Assembly: GCF_026153205.1 (NCBI RefSeq)
Contig: NZ_JAPFBW010000021.1
Span: forward strand, 62,001-126,000
From: Aquabacterium sp. A7-Y
Lineage (GTDB): Bacteria; Pseudomonadota; Gammaproteobacteria; Burkholderiales; Burkholderiaceae_C
DNA: 64,000 bases
Reading direction: 5' to 3'
Below the pieces are notes generated by a model. The model worked only from the letters and a program-made list of their open reading frames with translations. It did not search any database and was not told where the DNA came from. Numbering within the stretch: position 1 is the first letter of the stretch; every line of letters starts with the position of its first letter. Made by a program: the position numbers and the translations under genes. Shown one piece after another: positions 56,155 through 64,000 of the stretch.

Positions 56155-56584
56155 GGCGGCTCTCCCTCTGCCCGGGGCCCGGAAGCCACGAAGCAACAAA
56201 ATGTTTTGCGCATTCTGGCCTGCCGGCGACACGGCGCCAACCACACAAGCTGGGGGTGGGTCATGCGCCGCCCACGGCGCGGAAACTGGCGCGGATGGCA
56301 CGAATCGAACGTGCGCCCGCCTGCCTGTCCTGCGGACGGCAGGGGCTCTGCCACAAAGCTACACCCGCGTGAAAAAGGGTCAGGGCCAGTCCCGAATTCG
56401 GGACCGCCCTCACAGCCCCACCTCGCACGATACCGGGAGGTGAAGCGCAACGCTGCAACGACAAGACGGCTGCCAGCTCGGTGCAATGTCATATGCACTG
56501 CAGGCCGGCACTGTAAAGACTCTTAACGAAAACGTCAAGCAGGTGCGACAATCCTACTTTCGTCAGCGTCAGTGCAGTGCAACA
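56155..56584. other. 430-bp intergenic region with a tRNA-like gene and palindromes
   Basis: Besides the tRNA-like element (56287-56368) it contains a perfect 16-bp palindrome GTCCCGAATTCGGGAC (56389-56404) and a GTGCA-N8-TGCAC repeat (56481-56498) near the likely promoter of the HTH gene. Confidence 0.6.
56287..56368 (-). tRNA. tRNA-like gene with enlarged anticodon loop (possible pseudo-tRNA)
   Basis: Minus strand gives a 7-bp acceptor (GCGGGTG with CATCCGC, one G-U), a D arm (TAGCTTTGTGGCAGAGC), a perfect T arm (GCACG-TTCGATT-CGTGC) and an encoded CCA after a G discriminator. Length is 82 nt. The anticodon arm is unusual: CTGCC pairs with GGCAG around a 12-base loop (GTCCGCAGGACA), itself able to pair GTCC with GGAC. 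A loop of 7 with T33 cannot be drawn. Acceptor and D sequences resemble tRNA-Gly. It may be a decayed tRNA, or a tRNA-like RNA with another role. Confidence 0.6.
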
Positions 56585-56950
56585 GTGTCCAATCCCACCG
56601 TCATCCGTCGCCAGAACGTCTTGAACCTGTTCCAGCAGTTTGCGGAGGAGCAGATGCGCGCTGGCGTGCCGCCCAAGGGGCTGGAGCAGGCCTTTGCGCA
56701 GAAGCTGCAGATCAGCCCGAGCATGTGGAGTCAGATCAAGAGCAGCCGCCCGATCGGCGACAAGCTCGCGCGACAGATCGAGGCGGCCTGCGGCCAGCCC
56801 GCCGCATGGCTCGACGAGGAGCGCCAGCCGCAAGGCTTGAGCGCAGCGGAACAGCAGCTGCTGGCAATGGCCTTGAAGGCCTGGCGCTCGACCAATGCGG
56901 AGGGCCGGAAGCGGCTCAAGCTGCTGCTCAAGGACTTCATCGGCTCGTGA
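56585..56950 (+). CDS. HTH (XRE-like) DNA-binding regulator
   Basis: 121 residues. Residues 15-70 contain a helix-turn-helix: PKGLEQAFAQKLQISPSMWSQIKSSRPIGDKLARQIEAACG, with the pattern of phage-repressor-like proteins (recognition helix PSMWSQIKSSR). The tail LSAAEQQLLAMALKAWRSTNAEGRKRLKLLLK is helical. GTG 56585 (MSNPTVIRRQNV) is preferred over 56486 because the longer N-terminus is not domain-like; neither has a good ribosome site. It lies 362 bp before the RNA ligase operon and could regulate it. Confidence 0.8.
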   Translation: MSNPTVIRRQNVLNLFQQFAEEQMRAGVPPKGLEQAFAQKLQISPSMWSQIKSSRPIGDKLARQIEAACGQPAAWLDEERQPQGLSAAEQQLLAMALKAWRSTNAEGRKRLKLLLKDFIGS

Positions 56951-57312
56951 ACATCGGCCCACAACCACCCGATCTGCGGGGGTAGCGGCTCCGCCCTCCC
57001 CGCTCCTAGAATCCGCCGCCGCAGGACAGGCTCGTCACGAGCCTCCGACTGCACCCCACCGGGCGTCTGCCGCCCGCATCCGTCGACCCTTGCGCGAGAT
57101 CGCTCGCCTCCTGGAGTTCCAAGTGCCCCGTTTCGCCGTCCGCCCCCTCTGACGCCGACGACACGCCACCCCCGGCAGTGTCCGGCGCACGCTTGCGCCA
57201 GGAGCCACTGCCGGACTCCCTGCCTCGACAGCCGGGGCCAACCGCCCTGCCCCTGACGCCGCACTGCTGCGCTGACACGTCGTCGGTCCCCCTTCCGATC
57301 AAGGAGACGACC
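56951..57312. other. 362-bp intergenic region before the RNA-repair operon
   Basis: No gene is evident. It holds one 15-bp palindrome, GGCTCGT-C-ACGAGCC (57029-57043), a candidate operator for the HTH protein upstream, and the AAGGAGA ribosome site (57301-57307). I see no clear sigma-70 promoter. Confidence 0.4.
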
Positions 57313-58167
57313 GTGTCCATCCCTTCCCTTTCCATCCTCAAGTACCCGCGCACGCCGCACCTCGAAGGCTCGCGCCTGCAGCCCGGCGACGACAGCTCGG
57401 ACCAGGTGCCACTCGCCCTGCTGGCGGGCCGGCACGTCGTGATCGAGGAAAAGCTCGACGGCGCCAATGCTGCCGTCTCTTTCAGCGAAGCCGGCGAGAT
57501 GCTGCTGCAGTCGCGCGGCCACTACCTGGCCGGCGGCGGAGGCGAGCGCCAGTTCGGGCTGTTCAAGCGCTGGGCTGCGGCCCACGAAACAGCCCTGCTG
57601 GAGCGTCTCGAAGACCGCTACGTGCTGTACGGCGAATGGCTGTATGCCAAGCACAGTGTCTGGTACGACAGCCTGCCGCACTACTTCTGCGAGTTCGATA
57701 TCTACGACCGCCGGCAGCAGCGTTTCCTGAGCACGCCATGCCGGCGCAAGCTACTTGCCGGCAGCCCGGTCCTGTCGGTGCCGGTGCTCTACGAGGGACC
57801 GGCACCGTCCAGCTTGAAAGCCTTGCGTGCGTTCGTGCGGCCCTCGCTCGCCAAGAGCCTCGAATGGAGGGACCGCTTCGCAGCGAACGTGCTGCGGCAT
57901 GGACAGCGCCTCGCGCTGAGCTGGCAGCAGACCGACCGGTCCGACGCGTCGGAGGGCCTCTATCTCAAGCTCGAGGACCACAGCGGGGTGACCGGCCGCT
58001 ACAAGTGGGTGCGGCAGGATTTCGTGCAGACCTTGCTGGACTCCGGATCCCACCACAGCCAGCGGCCCTTGCTGCCCAACCTGCTGGCCGACGGCGTCGA
58101 TCTTTATGCACCCCGGCCCGCGGTCGGCTGGCCCCTTCCGCAGACGGTTTTCGAAAGTAAAACATGA
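57313..58167 (+). CDS. ATP-dependent RNA ligase family protein
   Basis: 284 residues, a covalent nucleotidyltransferase. Motif I is EEKLDGAN with the AMP-accepting K47. Other motifs: YGEWLYAKHSVWYDSLPHYFCEFDIYD (III/IIIa, residues about 108-135), SEGLYLKLED (IV) and GRYKWVRQDF (V). The chain is short, as in minimal RNA ligases, with no OB-type DNA-ligase domain. GTG start with AAGGAGA at 6 bases. It overlaps the next gene by ATGA, whose product heals RNA ends, so the pair would repair cut RNA such as tRNA. DNA-nick activity is possible in vitro in this family. Confidence 0.9.
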   Translation: MSIPSLSILKYPRTPHLEGSRLQPGDDSSDQVPLALLAGRHVVIEEKLDGANAAVSFSEAGEMLLQSRGHYLAGGGGERQFGLFKRWAAAHETALLERLEDRYVLYGEWLYAKHSVWYDSLPHYFCEFDIYDRRQQRFLSTPCRRKLLAGSPVLSVPVLYEGPAPSSLKALRAFVRPSLAKSLEWRDRFAANVLRHGQRLALSWQQTDRSDASEGLYLKLEDHSGVTGRYKWVRQDFVQTLLDSGSHHSQRPLLPNLLADGVDLYAPRPAVGWPLPQTVFESKT

Positions 58168-59300
58168 ACCACGATCAACTCAAGCGCCTGGTGCCGGACG
58201 ACGGGCAGGGCTACGACTGGAAAGACTGCGTGGCGCTGATCCCGCGGCTCGCACGGCTGGAGGAAACGCCGCAGGACCCGGTCTATCACGCGGAAGGCAA
58301 CGTCGGCACGCACACCCGCATGGTGCTCGACGCCCTGCTGCAGGACCCGGGCTTCATCGACGCTGACGAGGCGCGCCGCTTCGTGCTTTTCTTCGCGGCC
58401 CTGCTGCACGACATCGCCAAGCCGGAGACGACGGTGATCGACCGTGTCGGAGGTCGCATCTCGCAGCCCGGCCACTCGCGCCGAGGCGCCGTGGATGCAC
58501 GCATCCTGCTGTGGCAGGCGGGGGTGCCCTTCACGCTGCGGGAGCGCATCTGCCGCATCATCGACGTGCATCAGCTGCCCTTTTTTGCCTTCGCTTCGCG
58601 GCGCGGCGACAGTCCGCAATGGCTGGTCCACAAGCTGTCCTGGGAGCTGGCCCTGCCCGAGCTGGTCTGCGTGGCGCGCTGCGACATGGCGGGCCGGCGT
58701 TACCAGGGCCAGGCGGACTGCCTGCAGGACATCGCGCTGTTCGAGGAGCTGGCGCGCGAGGAAGGCTGCTGGGACGGGCCGCGAGCCTACGTCGACGCGC
58801 ACACCCGACTGGCCTACTGCCGCGCGGCCCAGGGCCACCCCGACCATGCGCGCTTCCAGCTGCCGGGCTCGGCGGTGACGGTGATGTGCGGCCTGCCGGC
58901 CTCGGGCAAGGACAGCTGGGTGCGCGTGCACCGCCCCGGCCTGCCGGTGGTGTCCTTCGACGATGCCAAGGCCGAGCTGGGCCTGAAGCACGGCGAAAAC
59001 GACGGCAAGGCGGCCCACCATGCGGTCGACAAGGCGCGTGCCCTGTTGCGCCAGGGCGCGCCCTTCGTCTGGAACGCCACCCACCTCAGCCGGCAGATGC
59101 GCGACAAGACGCTGGACCTGCTGTGGGCCTACCACGCCGAGATCGAGCTCGTGTACCTGGAGCAAGCGCGCGAAGTGGTGATGGCTCGTAACGCCCAACG
59201 CGACACGAGCCTGAGCAACGCGGCGCTCGAACGCATGCTGCACCGCTGGGAGCTGCCGCTGCCGACCGAGGCGCACCGGGTCGACTACCAGGTCGCCTGA
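58164..59300 (+). CDS. HD-Pnk type RNA/DNA end-healing enzyme (HD phosphoesterase plus polynucleotide kinase)
   Basis: 378 residues in two domains. Residues about 30-210 form an HD domain: H42 and H50 (VYHAEGNVGTHTRMV), H82-D83 (ALLHDIAKPETT) and later His/Asp in DVHQLPF. Residues about 235-378 form a P-loop kinase with Walker A GLPASGKDS (G243-S251), an unusual GKD in place of GKS/T. It has VSFDDAKAELG and a lid-type helix with RNAQRD. The arrangement matches HD-Pnk of Runella, which removes 2',3'-cyclic phosphates and phosphorylates 5'-OH. Overlap with the ligase gene indicates a repair operon. Confidence 0.9.
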   Translation: MNHDQLKRLVPDDGQGYDWKDCVALIPRLARLEETPQDPVYHAEGNVGTHTRMVLDALLQDPGFIDADEARRFVLFFAALLHDIAKPETTVIDRVGGRISQPGHSRRGAVDARILLWQAGVPFTLRERICRIIDVHQLPFFAFASRRGDSPQWLVHKLSWELALPELVCVARCDMAGRRYQGQADCLQDIALFEELAREEGCWDGPRAYVDAHTRLAYCRAAQGHPDHARFQLPGSAVTVMCGLPASGKDSWVRVHRPGLPVVSFDDAKAELGLKHGENDGKAAHHAVDKARALLRQGAPFVWNATHLSRQMRDKTLDLLWAYHAEIELVYLEQAREVVMARNAQRDTSLSNAALERMLHRWELPLPTEAHRVDYQVA

Positions 59301-59387
59301 CAGCCGGCCTTCGTTTAACACGGCAGGGGGTGTTCATACCGCTTGTCACGCCGCTGACACCACCTCGCGCGATGCTTGCGCGGCGCC

Positions 59388-59412
59388 GACCCGGACCGCC
59401 GGGTCGTTTTTT
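59388..59412 (+). terminator. Terminator after the RNA-repair operon
   Basis: GACCCGG-ACCG-CCGGGTC followed by GTTTTTTCTTTT, about 90 bp beyond the HD-Pnk stop and just before the nuclease gene. Confidence 0.85.
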
Positions 59413-59440
59413 CTTTTCGCCCACTCACGCACCTGCTTCC

Positions 59441-62140
59441 ATGCCCACCATGAACAAGTCCGAGATGCGCCTTGCACTGCTGACTGCGCTGGCCGCGCTG
59501 GCCGGTGCACTGGCCGGCTGCGGCGGCTCTGCCGATGCGGCCGCCGAGACCGCTTCCGCCACCGCGCTCGAATGCCAGCACGACGACGACGGCGAAGCCG
59601 CCACCTGCAGCAGCGGCGCCCCCAACCGCGAGGCCGCTGCCCGGCTGAGCCTGCCGGCCTGTCCGGCCGCGCCGCAGGCGCTGCACGACATCACCTCGGT
59701 CCAGGGCAGTGGCAGCCTGAGCCCGCTGGAAGGCCGCCAGGTCACGGTGCGTGGTGTGGTGACGGCCGACTTCCAGGGCAACGATCAGCTCAAGGGCTTT
59801 TTCATCCAACAACCGGTCCCCGACCGCGACCCCGCCACGTCCGAGGGCCTGTTCGTCTATGCGCCGGGCGGCACGGACGTGAAGGTCGGCGACTACGTCC
59901 AGGCCAGCGGCACGGTGGTCGAATTCAAGAGCGGTAGCAGCGCCAACGCCCAGCTCACCGAACTGAGCCAGGTCAGCCAGATCAGCATCTGCGGCTCGGG
60001 CCCGAAGATACGCGCCCGGGTGCTGAAGCTGCCGCTCGCGGACCGCGACGCTCTGGAGCCGCTCGAAGGCATGCTGACCAGTCTGTCGCAAAAGCTCAGC
60101 GTGACCGAGGTCTACCAGCTGGGCCGCTACGGCGAGCTGGCGCTGTCGCTCGGCGACCGCCTCTATCACCCCAACAACCATCCCGATGGACCGCGCGGCG
60201 GACGCGACAACACGCTTTCGCGCCTGGTGCTCGATGACGGGCGCACTGCGCAGAACCCGAAGCCCATCCCCTATCTGTCGGCCGCCGATACCTCGGGCAC
60301 CCGCCGCGTGGGCGACCGTGTCAGCCACGTGCGCGGCGTCCTGAGCTGGGGCGCCGATGCCTGGCGTCTGCATCCGGTGCAGGCACCGGTCTTCGAATCG
60401 GCCAACCCACGCACCCGTGCGCCCGAGCCTGTCGGCGGCACGCTGAAGGTCGGCAGCCTGAACGTGCTCAACTACTTCACCACGCTGAACCAGCGCGGCG
60501 CCAACAGCACGGTCGAATTCGAACGACAGCGCACCAAGCTGGTCGAGGCGATCGCCGCGCTGGATGCCGACGTGCTGGGCCTGATGGAGATCGAGAACAA
60601 CGGGACCAAGGCCCTGGCCGACCTGGTCGCTGCCGTGAACGCGAAGCTCGGCGCCGGGACCTATGCCTACATCAACGCCGGCCGCCCCGGCAGCGACCAG
60701 ATCACGGTCGCGATGATCTACAAGCCGGAGCGGGTGCGCCCGGTCGGCAACGTGGCGGTGCCCGACGACCCCGGCTTCTCGGTCGACGGCGGCCTGCGCC
60801 CGCCGGTGGCGCAGCGCTTCGCGGCGCTGGCCAACGAAGGGGGCTTCTGGATGGTGGTCAACCACCTCAAGAGCAAGGGCTCCTGCCCGGATGGCAGCGA
60901 CGACCCGAACCGCGACCTGGGCCAGGGCTGCTGGAACACCGCCCGCACCACCCAGGCGCAGGCACTGCAACGCTGGGTCGCGCAGCTGAGCGCCGCCTCC
61001 GGCGAGACCGATGTGCTGATGATGGGCGACTTCAACAGCTACCTGAATGAAGACCCGATTCGCACACTCGAAGCCGGCGGCTTCGAGGCGCTGTTGAAGC
61101 GGCTGCCGCCGGCGCAGCGCTACACCTATGTGTTCTCCGGCGAGTCCGGCGCGCTCGACCACGCCTTCGCGAGCGCCTCGCTGCGGCGCCAGGTCAGCGG
61201 CCTGACGGTGTGGCACATCAACGCCGATGAACCGCTGGTGCTGGACTACAACACCGAGTTCAAGAGCGACGACCGGTATGCGCCGACGCCGTGGCGCTCG
61301 TCGGACCACGACCCGGTGCTGGTGGGCCTGAAACTCAAGGCCGACGCAGCGGCGCTGCTGCCGCGCCTGGAGGCAACGCTGCCGGCCTCGGCGACGGTCG
61401 GCGTGCCGGTGCAGATCACCGGCATCTCGGCGGCCGACGGCAACAGCCTGAGCGTGGACTGGGGCGACGGCAGCGGGCCGCAGGCTCTGGCGCTGGCCGC
61501 CACCAGCGCGTCACACACCTATGCGGCGGCAGGCCGCTACACCGTGCGACTGCGCCTGGCCGACGCGCAAGGCCGCAGCGCCGAGCGCAGCGGTGTCGTG
61601 ACGGTCGGGACCGGGCCCGGCAACGGCGGCTCGAACGAATTGTTCTTCAGCGAATACGTGGAAGGCAGCAGCAACAACAAGGCGCTCGAGCTCTACAACC
61701 CGACCGGCGCCGCGGTCGATCTGTCGAACTACACCGTCAAGCTCCACGCCAACGGCGGCGCCGGGGTGACGCAGTCGCAGGCGCTGAGCGGCACGCTGGC
61801 CCCCGGTGCGACGCTGGTGCTGGTGCATCCGAGCTTCGCCGGCAACGTGCAAGGGCCGGCCCCGCTGGTCAGCAGCGTGACCAACTTCAACGGCGATGAC
61901 ACGGTGGTCCTGGAGAAATCCGGCCGCGCCGTCGACGCGATCGGCCAGCTCGGCCACGACCCCGGCACGGCCTGGACCCATGGCACGCACAGCACGCTGG
62001 ACCGCACGCTGCGGCGCAAGCCCGGCATCGTGCGCGGCAGCATCCCGCCAGCCGCGCCGGCCGCCTGGGACCTGAGCGCCGAGTGGAGCGTGCACGGGCA
62101 GAACGATTTCAGCGACCTGGGGCGCCACCAGGCCGACTGA
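59441..62140 (+). CDS. ExeM/NucH family extracellular endonuclease lipoprotein
   Basis: 899 residues. A signal peptide with lipobox LAGC (C27) implies an outer-surface lipoprotein. An OB-like domain (about 85-180) contains VTVRGVVTADFQGNDQLKGFFIQ. Next, an endonuclease/exonuclease/phosphatase domain (about 335-625) shows VGSLNVLNYFTTLNQ, LMEIENNG, VVNHLKSKG, MMGDFNSYLNEDP and WRSSDHDPVLV. Then come a PKD-like domain (about 640-725) and a lamin-tail domain (about 728-830, NELFFSEYVEGSSNNKALEL). Extracellular DNA degradation for nutrient or biofilm remodelling is likely. The start is ATG 59441; ATG 59450 is equally possible. Confidence 0.9.
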   Translation: MPTMNKSEMRLALLTALAALAGALAGCGGSADAAAETASATALECQHDDDGEAATCSSGAPNREAAARLSLPACPAAPQALHDITSVQGSGSLSPLEGRQVTVRGVVTADFQGNDQLKGFFIQQPVPDRDPATSEGLFVYAPGGTDVKVGDYVQASGTVVEFKSGSSANAQLTELSQVSQISICGSGPKIRARVLKLPLADRDALEPLEGMLTSLSQKLSVTEVYQLGRYGELALSLGDRLYHPNNHPDGPRGGRDNTLSRLVLDDGRTAQNPKPIPYLSAADTSGTRRVGDRVSHVRGVLSWGADAWRLHPVQAPVFESANPRTRAPEPVGGTLKVGSLNVLNYFTTLNQRGANSTVEFERQRTKLVEAIAALDADVLGLMEIENNGTKALADLVAAVNAKLGAGTYAYINAGRPGSDQITVAMIYKPERVRPVGNVAVPDDPGFSVDGGLRPPVAQRFAALANEGGFWMVVNHLKSKGSCPDGSDDPNRDLGQGCWNTARTTQAQALQRWVAQLSAASGETDVLMMGDFNSYLNEDPIRTLEAGGFEALLKRLPPAQRYTYVFSGESGALDHAFASASLRRQVSGLTVWHINADEPLVLDYNTEFKSDDRYAPTPWRSSDHDPVLVGLKLKADAAALLPRLEATLPASATVGVPVQITGISAADGNSLSVDWGDGSGPQALALAATSASHTYAAAGRYTVRLRLADAQGRSAERSGVVTVGTGPGNGGSNELFFSEYVEGSSNNKALELYNPTGAAVDLSNYTVKLHANGGAGVTQSQALSGTLAPGATLVLVHPSFAGNVQGPAPLVSSVTNFNGDDTVVLEKSGRAVDAIGQLGHDPGTAWTHGTHSTLDRTLRRKPGIVRGSIPPAAPAAWDLSAEWSVHGQNDFSDLGRHQAD

Positions 62141-62244
62141 GGCGGGGCCGGCGCCCTTGTGTCGCATCGGTGCGCCGGCCCGCTGGCACACGCCTTGCCG
62201 GTCCGCTGACTGGTTCAACATGCCGTCAGCGAGAAGGACGCACG

Positions 62245-62499
62245 ATGCAAGACGCCGACCGTTCCCCCGATGCGGAAGAACTCCGCGACATCTACCAGCA
62301 GCTGAAAAAAGGCCTGGGCCACGACCGCGTGAATGACGGCAACGTGTTTGCCCTGATCGAGTTGGCGTCGCAGTACGGCCACACGCAAATCGAGCAGTTG
62401 CTGCGCGAATGGCAGTCGCCCTGCAGCGATGGCTCCGACGGCGTCCCCAGCACCATCCCGCCCACGCCCGGCTTCAACCGCGAGAACGTGAAGCACTAG
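62245..62499 (+). CDS. Small hypothetical protein
   Basis: 84 residues, soluble and acidic. An N-terminal helical part (AEELRDIYQQLKKGLGHDRVNDGNVFALIELASQYGH) resembles small cytosolic adaptor-like proteins, followed by a Pro-rich tail (STIPPTPGFNR). GAGAAGGA precedes ATG. No family is recognised. It follows the nuclease gene by 104 bp. Confidence 0.65.
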   Translation: MQDADRSPDAEELRDIYQQLKKGLGHDRVNDGNVFALIELASQYGHTQIEQLLREWQSPCSDGSDGVPSTIPPTPGFNRENVKH

Positions 62500-62558
62500 T
62501 GCCGCAACGGCGCTCGCCGCGGCCGCCGCAGTGCGTTCCGATGCAGGTCCCGAGGGTG

Positions 62559-62747
62559 CTAGTGCAGGATGCCGGGCTCCTCGTCCGGGTACATCAGCGC
62601 GTCGGCATGCAGCATCGCCTGCCACAGGTGAGCCGGCATGGCGGTGATCTGCTCCGGCGATGGATGGCTCATCACATAGGCACGGATCTCGAGGTACTGC
62701 TCCTGCGTCAGCAGGCCCAGCCTGTGCATTTCTTTCAGAGTCTGCAT
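62559..62747 (-). CDS. Small hypothetical protein
   Basis: 62 residues: MQTLKEMHRLGLLTQEQYLEIRAYVMSHPSPEQITAMPAHLWQAMLHADALMYPDEEPGILH. Its pattern of amphipathic helices and a ribosome-site-like GAGGGGG before ATG support coding. It is convergent with the 62245 gene. The sequence 'LGLLTQEQYLEIRAYV' is reminiscent of short helical repeats in oligomerisation peptides, but no family can be named. Confidence 0.55.
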   Translation of the reverse strand: MQTLKEMHRLGLLTQEQYLEIRAYVMSHPSPEQITAMPAHLWQAMLHADALMYPDEEPGILH

Positions 62748-63029
62748 GGTCGGCCCCCTCGCCAGGTCCCCCCCGGCTGCAACACGATACCACTCCTGCC
62801 CCAAAGAATAGGGCCGATCGAGCCCCTTGTGCGCATGTCGGCCAGGAAGCCGTACTGCAGCAATTGCCGGCTCACGGTTGTTTCTCGCGCTTGCACTTGT
62901 GGCCGCCCCGTGTCGCGCTGCATGGCAGAGTGGCCCGAGCGCCTGCGGCCGCCCCCCGGGTGGCCGGGGTGCACGCACCGTCTGCCGATCTGTTCCTGCC
63001 GCCTGCAAGCCCCGGGGAGGTGTGCCGCC

Positions 63030-64000
63030 ATGAACACGACCACCGCAACCCTGCCGCAGCGGCAGCCCAGCGACGCCGACGCCATGCAAGGCCTGCTGCA
63101 GGCCGTGCAGCAGATCGCGCCGGTGCTGCGCGAGCATGCGCCCCGTGCCGAGGAGACGCGACACCTGGCCCCGGCCGTGGTGCAGGCAATGACTCGGGCC
63201 GGGCTGTTCCGTCTGTGGTTGCCGCGCGCCTTCGGCGGCTTCGAACTCGAGCCGGTGGGTGCCCTGCGTGTCGTGGAAGCCGTGGCGGCGATCGACAGCG
63301 CGGCCGGCTGGTGCGCCGCGGTGGCGGCTTCCGCCACGCCTTTCCTCGCGATGCTGCCCGATGCCGGCGTTCAGACGCTGTTCCGCGACCCGCCCGATCC
63401 GGTGTTCAGTGGCGGCCTGTTTCCGCCGGGCCAGGCAATGGCGGTCGAAGGCGGCTGGCGCCTCAACGGACGCTGGGCCTTCCACAGCGGCTGCCAGCAC
63501 AGCCACTGGCACCTGGTCTCGGCGCTGGTGATGGACGGCGCGCAGCCGCGCGTCGGGTCCGACGGCCGGCCGCTGCAGATCATCGCCGCCATCCCGGCCC
63601 GGCAGGCCGGCATCCTCGATACCTGGCACACCCTCGGCATGCGGGGCACCGGCAGCCACGACGTGGTGGTCAGCGACCTTTTCGTGCCCGAGCAGCACGC
63701 GGCCTGGCTGCAACCGGGCCAGCCGCGCGGGGCGGCCTTCCAGGGGCCTTTGTTCGGCATCGGCATCTGGCTCGCGGTGGTCTGCCTGGCGCCCACCGCC
63801 CTGGGCGTGGCGCACGCCGCACTCGACACCCTGCTGGCGCTGGCGCGCGAGAAGACGCCCAGCTATACGCAGACCACGCTGCAGCAGCGCGCCGTGGTGC
63901 AGACCCAGGCGGCGCGCGCCGAGGCCTTGCTGGGTGCGGGCCGAGCCTACCTGCACGAGACGGTGCACGCGGCGTGGCAGCAGGTCGCGGGCGGCCAGGC
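63030..64000 (+). CDS. Acyl-CoA dehydrogenase family flavoprotein, truncated by the window edge
   Basis: About 323 residues are visible and the frame stays open to the end. An N-terminal helical domain (LQAVQQIAPVLREHAPRAEE, then AGLFRLWLPRAFGGFELEP) leads to the FAD-binding middle part: AIDSAAGWCAAVAASATPFL, GGLFPPGQAMAVEGGWRLNGRWAFHSG, and GMRGTGSHDVVVSDLFVPEQH. This resembles the flavin-dependent monooxygenases/hydroxylases of the DszC/HsaA-like branch of acyl-CoA dehydrogenases rather than beta-oxidation enzymes (for example SGCQHSHWHLVSALV). The ribosome site GGGGAGG lies upstream. The C-terminus is missing. Confidence 0.85.
   Translation, partial: MNTTTATLPQRQPSDADAMQGLLQAVQQIAPVLREHAPRAEETRHLAPAVVQAMTRAGLFRLWLPRAFGGFELEPVGALRVVEAVAAIDSAAGWCAAVAASATPFLAMLPDAGVQTLFRDPPDPVFSGGLFPPGQAMAVEGGWRLNGRWAFHSGCQHSHWHLVSALVMDGAQPRVGSDGRPLQIIAAIPARQAGILDTWHTLGMRGTGSHDVVVSDLFVPEQHAAWLQPGQPRGAAFQGPLFGIGIWLAVVCLAPTALGVAHAALDTLLALAREKTPSYTQTTLQQRAVVQTQAARAEALLGAGRAYLHETVHAAWQQVAGGQ

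Noticed and set aside
57111-57127. A GG-N10-GC pair (TGGAGTTCCAAGTGC) suggesting a sigma-54 promoter for the RNA ligase operon
   Set aside because: Only the GG/GC core fits; the flanking bases of the -24/-12 consensus do not. No sigma-54 activator gene is near, unlike rtcR-rtcBA.

Overview
The window looks like a chromosomal segment of a high-GC betaproteobacterium of the order Burkholderiales, most like the Rubrivivax/Leptothrix/Caldimonas group. The reasons are the strong GC bias, the conserved block tyrS - M23 peptidase - anmK / erpA - bactofilin - DUF6776-like - argC - rpsI - rplM, a Bug-type solute-binding protein, and two PEP-CTERM proteins. No rRNA, CRISPR array, prophage or complete insertion sequence is visible. 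Genes are tightly packed, often with 4-base ATGA-type overlaps.

Layout. 0-3.9 kb: tail of a branched-chain amino-acid ABC operon (solute-binding protein, LivF-like ATPase, a small gene broken at a T7 run, a phenylacetate-CoA-ligase-like enzyme), then a Bug protein. 3.9-4.1 kb: a 193-bp MITE-like palindrome whose edge supplies the dtd stop codon. 4.1-7 kb: dtd, a cation diffusion facilitator and tyrS. 7-16 kb: the housekeeping block, interrupted by a GH3 lipoprotein. 16-19.8 kb: GNAT, DUF2726-like, srkA and a PEP-CTERM protein. 19.8-27.5 kb: htpG, a polar amino-acid ABC pair, a VOC protein with ybdK, and a KefB-like antiporter.

27.6-32.9 kb holds the most striking unit. A cobalamin riboswitch precedes an ExbB/TolQ-like protein, an ExbD-like DUF2149 protein and an exported, C-terminally anchored CobN-like protein. 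This looks like a proton-motive-force-driven periplasmic corrinoid, cobalt or tetrapyrrole system rather than the cytoplasmic cobaltochelatase. A divergent FdhF/YdeP-type molybdoenzyme with fdhD follows.

36-44.5 kb is a phosphate neighbourhood: a Na/Pi cotransporter, a CYTH-CHAD protein, a PhoX-like Tat protein and a glycerophosphodiesterase, with three candidate Pho boxes. Between them lies a fusion of a dead papain-like domain and a serine hydrolase. 44.5-50.6 kb is one 2005-residue DUF4011-helicase-nuclease gene of the anti-phage type. 50.8-56.2 kb carries a PsiF protein, a thioredoxin, a PhnD-rhodanese fusion, a PEP-CTERM sugar dehydrogenase, and a VanW/methyltransferase pair. 56.2-59.3 kb is a possible RNA-repair island: a tRNA-like gene with an enlarged anticodon loop, an HTH regulator, an RNA ligase and an HD-Pnk-type end-healing enzyme. 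The window closes with an ExeM-type nuclease, two small genes and a truncated acyl-CoA dehydrogenase-like flavoprotein.
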